Below are positions 36,781 to 43,245 of a stretch of DNA of 43,245 bases, one piece after another. The translations under genes and the position numbers were made by a program. The DNA is from Pseudanabaena sp. SR411 (GTDB lineage: Bacteria > Cyanobacteriota > Cyanobacteriia > Pseudanabaenales > Pseudanabaenaceae), in assembly GCF_002251945.1 (NCBI RefSeq), contig NZ_NDHW01000061.1, positions 51,545-94,789 of the forward strand, written 5' to 3'. How positions within the stretch are numbered: position 1 is the first letter of the stretch; each line of letters opens with the position of its first letter. Under the pieces are notes generated by a model. The model worked only from the letters and a program-made list of their open reading frames with translations. It made no database searches and was not told the DNA's origin.

Positions 36781-36798
36781 CTAAGCGTGACGAAAGAT

Positions 36799-37671
36799 GA
36801 AAATCCATTACTCTAACTAAACTTGAAGCCTCGGAACATGCCTTCGAGCCAATCCGCGCCGACTCGGTTATATTTTTAGAATCATCAGACCTGATCCTGC
36901 ACATCGAATTTCAAACTGAGCCTAATAAAAATATTCCCTTCCGCATGGCAGATTATCGACTGCGGCTATATCGGAGATTTCCTGAAAAGGAGATTCATCA
37001 AGTAGTTATTTACCTCACCCCCAGCCAATCACCCTTAGTATATGAAAACACCTTTAATTTAAGAGAACTCAATCATCAATTCAACGTAATCCGTCTCTGG
37101 TAGCAGTCAACCGCAATATAGCAAAGCAAGTTTTGCTTAGGACATAAAACCCAAGAATCGAGTGGCGGCGCGAAGCGCCGCCACTCGATTCTTGGGTTTT
37201 GGTTTGTACTATCTAACTCTTTTTTTACTATATTTCAAAAACATGCAGGACTTTTACCCTTTGCCACACTGTCCAAGACCGACAGTCCCGCAGAAACATT
37301 AAGACAAGTGGCAAGGCAAATTGAAAATATTACCGATCAGCAAGTCCAAAGTAACGTAGCCGCATCGACAGCTATTAATATCTGGCATAGCCCTAAAAAA
37401 AGAAATCATCCACAGACTTTTAAGGAGCGAAATCATGAAAGAATCAGTTGTTTATCAAGAAATTCTGCTTGAAGGCAAAGCTGAAGGGAAGGCTAAGGAA
37501 AGAGAAAAAATTGCTATGAACATGATACGTTCCAATATTTCCGTAGATTTAGTTGCCCAATTTACAGGGTTAACCCCAAAGCAAGTCCAAAAACTTCAAC
37601 TCCTCCAGACAAAGCAGTCCCAGAGTCCTAATGCGTCAAAAGTAAAGCGTTCCTCAAAAAAACTAAAATAA
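36799..37671 (+). pseudogene. Broken Rpn/DUF4351-family nuclease-like gene
   Basis: Three pieces of one gene of the Rpn/PD-(D/E)XK 'recombination-promoting nuclease/putative transposase' type remain in order. Piece 1 (to about 37118) reads LTKLEASEHAFEPIRADSVI, HIEFQTEPNKNIPFRMADYR, LRLYRRFPEKEIHQVVIYLT, FNVIRLW, then an in-frame TAG, then QSTAI. Piece 2 (from 37230) continues IFQKHAGLLPFATLSKTDSP, QIENITDQQVQSNVAASTAI, then a frameshift near 37380. Piece 3 reads IALKKEIIHRLLRSEIMKES through a Lys/Glu-rich and helix-turn-helix-like C-terminus (AQFTGLTPKQVQKLQ) to 37671. The 5' end is missing at an IS remnant. A palindrome element separates pieces 1 and 2. A 78-residue frame from 37435 might still be translated. 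Confidence 0.8.
37117..37232. mobile_element. TATA-flanked palindrome element, copy 3, inserted in the Rpn-like gene
   Basis: TATAGCAAAGCAAGTTTTGC (end A) is followed by a core at 37146-37200 with centre GGCGGCGC-GAA-GCGCCGCC, then a T-rich end B ending ACTATA. The host reading frame continues exactly (GCA ATA / ATA TTT CAA) when 114 bp are removed. A duplicated ATAT (37116-37119 and 37230-37233) is the probable target-site duplication. Confidence 0.8.
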
Positions 37672-37699
37672 TAGGTGTGGCGCAAAGCGCCACACCTAT
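37671..37699. terminator. Hairpin GGCGC-AAA-GCGCC between the Rpn-like remnant and ubiD
   Basis: ATAGGTGTGGCGC pairs exactly with GCGCCACACCTAT around AAA. It lies between convergent genes. Confidence 0.78.
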
Positions 37700-37707
37700 C
37701 ACAATTG

Positions 37708-39225
37708 TTAATGAATGTCGTAACCAAACAAATTAGGATCGGCTCCGTCTAGCTTTAAATCTGCCAACCCATATTCAGCCCAACGCCTAGTCACCATATC
37801 CGCTACATCAGAATCACTCTCTAATGGATCTCCCCAATCGCGATCGGTTTCGGGATAGATTTTGGTAGTGGCATCAATGCCCATGCGTCCGCCTAGCCCT
37901 TCCTTTTCACAGGCAAAATCAAGGCTATCAAAGGGATTGTCAGGCAAGATAAACACATCACGAGTAGGATCAACCTTGGAACTGAGTGCCCAAACTACCA
38001 TCCTTGGATCGCGAATATTGATCGTATGGTCAACCACAATTACAAATTTAGTATAGGTAAACTGGGGCAAGGCACTCCAGAATGCGAGGGCAGCGCGTCT
38101 GGCTTGACCTGGGTAAGCCTTTTTGATGGAAATAATTGCGGCTTTATAGGATAGGGCTTCCATCGGTAAAAAGAAATCGGTGATTTCAGAAACCTGTTGG
38201 CGGAGGATAGGCGTATAGATGCGATTTAAGGCGATCGCCATCATCGCTTCTTCCTTGGGGGGCAAACCGCTAAAGGTAGTCAGATAAATCGGATCTTTGC
38301 GATGGGTCATGCAATGGAATCGGATCAAAGGTGCTTGCTCGTTGATACCACCGTAATAGCCCATATGATCGCCAAAAGGTCCATCGGTTCCTATTTCATG
38401 GGGCGTAATCGTTCCTTCTAAAACATATTCTGCACAGGCGGGAACTTCCAAATCAAGGGTTTTACATTTGGTAAGTTGTACGCCTTCATTGCCATAGAGT
38501 CCTGCAAAAATCCATTCCGATAGATCTACAGGAATTGGAGTCGCCGCCGCCATGATCAGCACGGGATCAACACCGATCGCGATCGCAATTTCGAGTTTCT
38601 TGCCTGCCTCAGTTGCTTTGCGTAAATGTCTTGCGCCACCGCGCACTGACAGCCATTGCACGGTCATTGTATTTTTGGACTGTTGCTGTAAGCGATAGAC
38701 TCCTACATTAGGAATTCCATTCTCGACATCTTTGGTAATGACTAGGGCAAGGGTTACAGCTCGTCCGCCATCTTTGGGATAGGGCTTAAGAATCGGAATC
38801 TGATCAAGATCGACTTCATCGCCTTTTAACACCACATCTTGACAAGGGGCGTTCCCAAAGAGAACTTTTTGGGGACGGGACTTAACTACATCAAAGAGAA
38901 TTTTCCCGAACTCGATCGCTTGAGAGATTTTCTTCGGTGGTTTTGGACTTTGCAGTTTCCCTAATTTTGTACCGAGGACTTCTAATTCTGACTGTTCCTT
39001 CATACCCATCGCCCAGCAGACGCGCTCCACTGTACCCAACAAATTTACAGCGACGGGTGTTTTGTAACCTTTGACATTCTCAAATAGCAGTGCTGGTCCA
39101 GCCGATTGCAATAGACGGTTGCTGATCTCGGCAATTTCTAATTCAGGATCAACAAGGGCTTTGACTCGATGGAGTTGTTTGCGTTCTTCGAGCAGATTGA
39201 GAAACGATCGCAGGTCACGGGTCAT
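37708..39225 (-). CDS. ubiD: UbiD-family decarboxylase
   Basis: UbiD enzymes use prenylated FMN (made by UbiX) to decarboxylate aromatic or alpha,beta-unsaturated acids. In cyanobacteria the family member is thought to act in plastoquinone-type quinone synthesis. The product of about 505 residues starts MTRDLRSFLNLLEERKQLHR. It contains NVGVYRLQQQSKNTMTVQWL, RGGARH, GPFGDHMGYYGG with the catalytic-region residues, and CEKEGLGGRMGIDATTK near the end. ATG 39225 is preferred over a TTG at 39249. No ubiX is adjacent. The gene is flanked by palindromes on both sides. Confidence 0.94.
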   Translation of the reverse strand: MTRDLRSFLNLLEERKQLHRVKALVDPELEIAEISNRLLQSAGPALLFENVKGYKTPVAVNLLGTVERVCWAMGMKEQSELEVLGTKLGKLQSPKPPKKISQAIEFGKILFDVVKSRPQKVLFGNAPCQDVVLKGDEVDLDQIPILKPYPKDGGRAVTLALVITKDVENGIPNVGVYRLQQQSKNTMTVQWLSVRGGARHLRKATEAGKKLEIAIAIGVDPVLIMAAATPIPVDLSEWIFAGLYGNEGVQLTKCKTLDLEVPACAEYVLEGTITPHEIGTDGPFGDHMGYYGGINEQAPLIRFHCMTHRKDPIYLTTFSGLPPKEEAMMAIALNRIYTPILRQQVSEITDFFLPMEALSYKAAIISIKKAYPGQARRAALAFWSALPQFTYTKFVIVVDHTINIRDPRMVVWALSSKVDPTRDVFILPDNPFDSLDFACEKEGLGGRMGIDATTKIYPETDRDWGDPLESDSDVADMVTRRWAEYGLADLKLDGADPNLFGYDIH

Positions 39226-39297
39226 AGGAATTTGGTGGCGCTTTGGCAATGAGTCAGTAATCTATTGTAACTAAATGTTACGCACTCCAATCCAAAA

Positions 39298-39334
39298 AAG
39301 ATGAAAGGCGGCGCGAAGCGCCGCCTTTCATCTT
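39298..39334. terminator. Terminator with GGCGGCGC-GAA-GCGCCGCC centre
   Basis: AAGATGAAAGGCGGCGC pairs exactly with its complement around GAA. It lies between the TPR gene stop and the ubiD start, both on the minus strand. Confidence 0.8.
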
Positions 39335-39656
39335 ATAGTCCTAAAGTCTTGGCATATTCACAATCAGTATTAGCTCCTTCGGCATCACCAATCTTTGCTC
39401 TAGCTAAGCCGCGATTAAAATAGGCTGGAGCAGCATCGGGCGCGAGTTCGATTACCTTGTTATAGTCTTCGATCGCTCCAGCATAGTCTTCAATTTCAGA
39501 GCGATCGTAGGCGCGATTGTAATATGCCTCAGCATAGTTGGGATCAAGAGCAATTGCAGCAGTGTAATCGGCGATCGCCCCAGCAAAATCTTCATTTTCG
39601 GCGCGTTCCATACCGCGCTCATTGTATGCTTCTGCGGAATCAAGTTTGTCCGTCAT
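39333..39656 (-). CDS. Small TPR protein
   Basis: A 107-residue protein made almost entirely of three tetratricopeptide repeats: AYNERGMERAENEDFAGAIA, then PNYAEAYYNRAYDRSEIEDY, then PDAAPAYFNRGLARAKIGDA. It has no signal peptide. TPR arrays mediate protein-protein contacts; the partner is unknown. ATG at 39656 is unambiguous. It is divergent from ictB, with about 130 bp between the starts, and 108 bp upstream of the ubiD start on the same strand, with a terminator between. Confidence 0.9.
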   Translation of the reverse strand: MTDKLDSAEAYNERGMERAENEDFAGAIADYTAAIALDPNYAEAYYNRAYDRSEIEDYAGAIEDYNKVIELAPDAAPAYFNRGLARAKIGDAEGANTDCEYAKTLGL

Positions 39657-39787
39657 TGCTTTAAAAAGTAATTACTGATTGTGCTTTTCTTCTAAGATAT
39701 AGCAATAAAACCCAGAAATTTAGAAAGGTAAGCTTTGCGAAACCATTCTAAATTTAATGTCATGTTGATTAAGTTGATCCTTACTGT

Positions 39788-41131
39788 ATGAATTCCAAGC
39801 TCAAACTACCGTTTCTCCATGTCTACAGTAAATTTTTGCAATTAATTAGCCCATTACAGGCTTGGCGCGAAGGTAGTCGCTTGCTAAGTGCGAGATTTTT
39901 GGGATGTTTATTGGTTGTCCTGATTGCGACCTTACCTTTTTTAGAAAATGCTCAAACTGGAGTAATTGGTGCTGCGGTAGCGATCGCATGGTTAATGCTG
40001 TGGCTTAGCGATCGGCGTGATGGTGAGGATGAGACTGTCCCAATCTGGACACCGATACATTTACCTCTGATTAGTTATTGGGCGATCGCGCTAATTGCTA
40101 CATTAATTTCGCCTGTGCGCGTAGCGGCGCTCGATGGCTTGGTCAAGCTCACAATTTACATGTTGGCTTTTGTGTCCATGAGTCGGATGATGCGCTTGGG
40201 TTGGCGATCAATTTTAATTGCTGCTTATCTAATTACGGCTTTGGTCGCCAGTGCCTATGGAGTACAGCAGTGGTATCTCGGTGCACCCGAACTAGCCACA
40301 TGGACAGATCCCACTTCTGAAACCGCAGGAGTTACACGAGTCTATAGCTTTCTTGGCAATCCGAATTTATTTGCAGGATATTTGATGCCAGCTTTGCCGA
40401 TGGGTGTAATTGCGGCAATCCACTGGCCAAACTGGGGTATGAAAGCTCTAGGAGTGATCACTGCGATTATGGGAGCGTTCTGTATTACCCAGTCGCAAAG
40501 TCGGGGTGGACTGATGGGACTTGCTGCCACAGGTTTTACCCTAGCGTTGCTCTTGGTTTATTGGTGGGGCAAGCGTTTGCCATCTTGGACTTTACCTGCC
40601 ACTTTCGGCGGAACCGCAGGGGCAATCGCTTTAGGGACCATTCTCGTTCCAACATTGCGTAAGCGCGTGGGTAGTATTTTTGGAACCGAGGATAGCAGTA
40701 ACTCCTTTCGCGTTAATGTCTGGCTTGCTGTCTTGAAAATGATCAAAGCCACGCCAATTTTGGGGATTGGACCTGGTAATAAGGCTTTTAACCTAATCTA
40801 TCCGAAATATCAGCGGTCAGGCTATAGCGCTCTTGGGGCTTATTCCGTGCCGCTGGAACTAACTGTCGAGACAGGAATTATTGGTGTAATTTGCTATGGC
40901 TGGCTAATTTTCACGATCTTGAGCCAAGCATGGATTGCTCTCAATCGTTTGAGAAGCGATCGCAATTCTAGTGGTCTATGGATTATCGCTGCGATCGCGA
41001 CTATTGTGGGGATGATCACGCATGGCTTAGTAGATACTGTTTGGTATCGACCTCAAGTGCAATTACTCTGGTGGTTAGCGATCGCGATCGTCAGTAGTTT
41101 CTATATCGCTCCAATTAAAAATGCAGAATAA
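39788..41131 (+). CDS. ictB: IctB-family membrane protein (O-antigen ligase-like fold)
   Basis: The 447-residue polytopic protein has about ten to twelve hydrophobic helices. Signature stretches are RVYSFLGNPNLFAGYLMPAL, AFCITQSQSRGGLMGLAATG, the periplasmic loop SSNSFRVNVWLAVLKMIKAT, then PILGIGPGNKAFNLIYPKYQ. These are the marks of the cyanobacterial IctB family within the Wzy/WaaL-like superfamily. IctB was first proposed as a bicarbonate transporter; later views doubt direct transport, so the true activity is open. ATG at 39788. Monocistronic, with a small hairpin over its stop codon. Confidence 0.9.
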   Translation: MNSKLKLPFLHVYSKFLQLISPLQAWREGSRLLSARFLGCLLVVLIATLPFLENAQTGVIGAAVAIAWLMLWLSDRRDGEDETVPIWTPIHLPLISYWAIALIATLISPVRVAALDGLVKLTIYMLAFVSMSRMMRLGWRSILIAAYLITALVASAYGVQQWYLGAPELATWTDPTSETAGVTRVYSFLGNPNLFAGYLMPALPMGVIAAIHWPNWGMKALGVITAIMGAFCITQSQSRGGLMGLAATGFTLALLLVYWWGKRLPSWTLPATFGGTAGAIALGTILVPTLRKRVGSIFGTEDSSNSFRVNVWLAVLKMIKATPILGIGPGNKAFNLIYPKYQRSGYSALGAYSVPLELTVETGIIGVICYGWLIFTILSQAWIALNRLRSDRNSSGLWIIAAIATIVGMITHGLVDTVWYRPQVQLLWWLAIAIVSSFYIAPIKNAE

Positions 41132-41148
41132 AATGGCGTAGCCATTTT
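41130..41148. terminator. Short hairpin over the ictB stop codon
   Basis: AAAATGGC-GTA-GCCATTTT, an 8-bp stem. Weak as a terminator on its own. Confidence 0.5.
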
Positions 41149-41156
41149 GTGCTTGG

Positions 41157-41311
41157 CTCAATAGGTGTTTCGGGGAGGGGCTTTAGCTTAAATAACTGAA
41201 ATGCTTGATGTACAGTAGTTTTAGCCTTGGAGGTCTTTGATGTCTGAAATACCCGTCATTAAAAGCATTGAACCATTTATTATGTTTGACCTCCCCGAAA
41301 CACTTATTGAG
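41157..41311. mobile_element. 155-bp inverted-repeat element (MITE-like)
   Basis: CTCAATAGGTGTTTCGGGGA then GG at 41157-41178 is the reverse complement, with one mismatch, of 41290-41311. The interior has no complete gene. A GGAGG followed by ATG 41240 opens a frame (MSEIPVIKSIEPFIMFDLPE) that runs out through the right repeat. This could be the start of a lost transposase. GTGTTTCGGGG also occurs alone at 20484. Confidence 0.6.
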
Positions 41312-41360
41312 TCAAAACTTTTTCCTTTCTACTTTTTCCTTTTTCCTTGTAGGTGGGGTA

Positions 41361-41641
41361 GTGATAAGTGAGGCAGCGCTGGCGTAGACAGAAGAGGAGC
41401 GCAAGGCAGAAGAAGATCGAATCTTAAAGTTATGCCGCGACAACTTGAATGCTCAAAAATTTCAGGAAGCATTATTGGCTTGTCAGGCGGCTTTAGAAGA
41501 TTTCAAGAAAACTAATAACTTGAGGGAGCAGGGACTTTCACTTAATAACATCGGGTTTGCCTATAACTCTCTCAATCAGTATCAAAAAGCGATTGATAAT
41601 TTGCAACAATCTTTAAAAATTGCAAGGGAAATCAAAAAACG
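41361..41641 (+). pseudogene. Truncated secreted TPR-protein gene
   Basis: The readable frame runs GGVVISEAALA, an in-frame TAG where a signal-peptide cleavage site would be, then TEEERKAEEDRILKLCRDNL and NAQKFQEALLACQAALEDFK, a TPR motif, then LSLNNIGFAYNSLNQYQKAI and a second partial TPR ending SLKIAREIKKR. There the TPR sequence stops abruptly at about 41641 and a DnaE-intein fragment begins in another frame. A frame from 41445 would still give an 82-residue product, but its last residues come from the wrong frame of the intein piece. The N-terminus and everything after the second repeat are lost. Confidence 0.65.
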
Positions 41642-41830
41642 ATCGCACAGTGGCACGATCGCGGTAATCAAGAAGTCTTTAAATATGAGCTAGAAAATGG
41701 CGATCGCCTTAGAGCTACTAAGGATCACAAGTTCATGACTCTTGATGGTGAGATGCTAGCGATCGATGAGATTTTTGAGCGTGGGATGGAGCTAATGACT
41801 ATCGACACTGAACGTAGGTTAGTTGTTTGA
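41642..41830 (+). pseudogene. Fragment of the DnaE split intein, N-terminal half (Int-N)
   Basis: In frame from 41642 the DNA reads IAQWHDRGNQEVFKYELENG, then DRLRATKDHKFMTLDGEMLA, then IDEIFERGMELMTID, ending TERRLVV and TGA at 41828-41830. This is the C-terminal two thirds of the cyanobacterial DnaE Int-N, including the block B T-x2-H motif (TKDH). The first Cys, block A and the DnaE extein are missing, so it cannot splice. It is joined directly to a truncated TPR gene at a GATCGC sequence. A relic of a duplicated or transposed dnaE 3' end is the likely origin. Confidence 0.85.
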
Positions 41831-41940
41831 GTTGTTTTATGGTTTATAACAGCGATCGCCTAAACAGTTGTCAGTAATTTAGCGACTTGGTTGATGATGG
41901 TAATAGGTATGAGGCGATCTAAATATTTTATGTGGCTAGG

Positions 41941-41958
41941 ATATACTTTAAAGTATAT
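41941..41958. promoter_or_regulatory. 18-bp palindrome upstream of the kinase gene
   Basis: ATATACTTTAAAGTATAT is a perfect loop-less palindrome ending 23 bp before the kinase ATG. It could be an operator, or simply overlap an AT-rich promoter (TATATT at about 41954). Confidence 0.35.
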
Positions 41959-41981
41959 TTTTATTGCTATCGACTGTAACT

Positions 41982-43121
41982 ATGGCTTGGCAAGAAGGGC
42001 AGCTTATTCAAGAAGGGAAATACGAAATCAAGAAAAAACTGGGACAAGGAGGGTATGGGACTGTATATCTTGCTCGTGATGATTATAAAGCAAAAAATGT
42101 TGCGATCAAAACTTTGCATGAGCATCTGAGAGAAAATGAAGATTATGAAAGGTTTGAGCAGGATTTCATGAATGAGGCTAGACGATTAGCAGGATTCAGT
42201 CATCTTCCTTTTATTGTAAGTATCTATGAGGTTATTAAAGAAGAAGATATTTGGGGAATTGTAATGGAGTATGTTGATGGCAAGAATCTAGATCTTCTTG
42301 GAATCATTTCTGAAGAATTAGCTCTACTTTACATACAACAAATCTCTTCTGCATTATCGGAAGTTCATGAAAAGGGACTACTACATAGAGATATCAAGCC
42401 CAGTAACATACTGGTGAGAAATGAAACTAACGAGGCTATTCTGGTTGATTTTGGAATTGCCCGTGAATTTACTGCAAAAATCATACAAACACAAACACCT
42501 CTTTGGACTCCTTTTTATGCTTCTCCAGAACAGTACAACGAAAGAACAGAAAGATCGGCATCTTCAGATATATATTCTTTAGCCGCAACTCTTTATAAGA
42601 TCCTCACTGGTAAGGATCCAGAAGCAGCACCTTCTAGAATGTGTGGGTGTGAATTAAAATCTCCTAAACAACTCAACCCTAATATAAGTGATGTGGTTGA
42701 AGCAGGGATTTTACAGGGGCTAGAATTACAGGCTGATAATCGCCCTCAATCTATCAAGGAATGGTTGGAGATAATGGAGTTGAAAATCATTACTCCTTCT
42801 GAATATAAGATTTCCCAGAATACTATTAACCTTAAAAAAGCTGAAGAAAGTATTGCTGAATCAGAGGAAAGAAAAAGGATTGAAGGGCGCGTGAAGTTCT
42901 ACATATCAGAATTGTATGCGCCAGAACCATCATCTAGACATCGCGCTATCCAAGAACTAGGTTTACTAGGAGAAAGTGCATCTTCATCTGTTCCGCATTT
43001 AATTAAAATAATTCAAAACGTTGATGATACATTTTGTCATGATGTAGAAATTGCATTAAGTAAAATTGGAGCGTCATCAGTTATCCCTCTTACTCAATTA
43101 CTTACTCCCTTCCCGCTATAA
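41982..43121 (+). CDS. Ser/Thr protein kinase with C-terminal HEAT-like segment
   Basis: This Hanks-type kinase has about 379 residues. The glycine loop is LGQGGYGTVYLA, the ATP lysine is in VAIKTL (Lys43), the catalytic loop is LLHRDIKPSNIL (Asp137), and the Mg site is VDFGIA. TPFYASPEQY lies in the P+1 loop and SDIYSLAATLYKILTGKDP follows. A charged helical linker (about 270-305) leads to a short HEAT/PBS-lyase-like piece (SSRHRAIQELGLLGESASSS, then VPHLIKIIQNV and a second partial repeat). No transmembrane helix is seen. The substrate is unknown. ATG 41982 is preferred over a TTG at 41964. It stands downstream of degraded TPR and intein sequence. Confidence 0.92.
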   Translation: MAWQEGQLIQEGKYEIKKKLGQGGYGTVYLARDDYKAKNVAIKTLHEHLRENEDYERFEQDFMNEARRLAGFSHLPFIVSIYEVIKEEDIWGIVMEYVDGKNLDLLGIISEELALLYIQQISSALSEVHEKGLLHRDIKPSNILVRNETNEAILVDFGIAREFTAKIIQTQTPLWTPFYASPEQYNERTERSASSDIYSLAATLYKILTGKDPEAAPSRMCGCELKSPKQLNPNISDVVEAGILQGLELQADNRPQSIKEWLEIMELKIITPSEYKISQNTINLKKAEESIAESEERKRIEGRVKFYISELYAPEPSSRHRAIQELGLLGESASSSVPHLIKIIQNVDDTFCHDVEIALSKIGASSVIPLTQLLTPFPL

Positions 43122-43123
43122 GA

Positions 43124-43245
43124 TCAGTGAATTAATGAAAAGATAAAATCCAGTGTTTTTCGTAATTGTATTTTTGAGAGAAATTGACTGGATTCAAAAA
43201 ACTGCTCTAGCTGATTAGTGATATCTCCTAATGTTTTGCCAATAG
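43124..43245 (-). CDS. Possible C-terminal end of a gene entering from the right edge
   Basis: An open minus-strand frame covers the edge and ends at a stop at 43124-43126. It reads GKTLGDITNQLEQFFESSQF, then LSKIQLRKTLDFIFSLIH. The composition looks plausible for protein but no family is recognised. It would be convergent with the kinase gene. Confidence 0.3.
   Translation of the reverse strand, partial: IGKTLGDITNQLEQFFESSQFLSKIQLRKTLDFIFSLIH

Noticed and set aside
41445-41693. An intact 82-residue TPR protein
   Set aside because: The last part of the frame reads intein DNA in the wrong phase, and the upstream signal-peptide region has an in-frame stop, so it is better called a truncated gene.

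Overview
The window looks like a chromosomal segment of a freshwater cyanobacterium. The evidence is the very frequent HIP1-type octamer GCGATCGC, genes for phycobilisome-type proteins, a cyAbrB-type regulator, an IctB-type membrane protein, a relic of the cyanobacterial split DnaE intein, and a cluster resembling the PAP (photosystem II assembly proficiency) genes of Synechocystis. Pseudanabaena or a relative is my guess from the overall style; it is not proven by any single gene.

Layout. 1-1012: decayed IS256/Mutator-family fragments in opposite orientations, then one end of a short repeat element. 1177-3090: a phycobiliprotein-like protein followed by a protein made of two nearly identical phycobilisome-linker units. 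3130-17960: mostly housekeeping genes (TVP38-type membrane protein, methyltransferase, secA, GvpF/L-like protein, metallophosphatase, rlmN, thiL, a mini GIY-YIG protein, argC, cyAbrB, TatD, cysteine desulfurase, UspA). 18279-27832: pnp, a NERD-zinc ribbon protein, a broken xisH, an MtfA-type peptidase, and an RND efflux pair. 27869-32608 (minus strand): seven genes with two V4R proteins, two 2Fe-2S ferredoxin-like proteins, a pseudo-receiver protein, a basic/acidic small protein and a second phycobiliprotein-like protein, probably a PAP-type cluster. 32756-36367: smc. 36493-37671: a scar with an IS4-type transposase tail and an Rpn/DUF4351-type nuclease gene broken several times. 37708-41131: ubiD, a TPR protein and ictB. 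41157-41830: a 155-bp inverted-repeat element, a broken TPR gene and an orphan fragment of the DnaE split intein. 41982-43121: a Ser/Thr kinase with a HEAT-like tail.

The strongest unexplained signal is at the DNA level. Almost every gene end carries a long, nearly perfect palindrome. The arms differ from site to site, but the centre is usually a purine triloop in GCGAAGC or GCAAAGC (or the complement). Three of these palindromes sit inside a larger TATA-flanked element with two distinct conserved ends. One copy interrupts the Rpn-like gene, and removing 114 bp restores the frame. This points to a miniature mobile element that carries a hairpin whose two arms stay complementary although their sequence changes.

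On the protein side, the two phycobiliprotein-like proteins both keep the bilin-attachment Cys and the Asp three residues later, and both sit in unusual settings: one beside a duplicated linker, one in the V4R/ferredoxin cluster. No tRNA, rRNA or CRISPR array was recognised.
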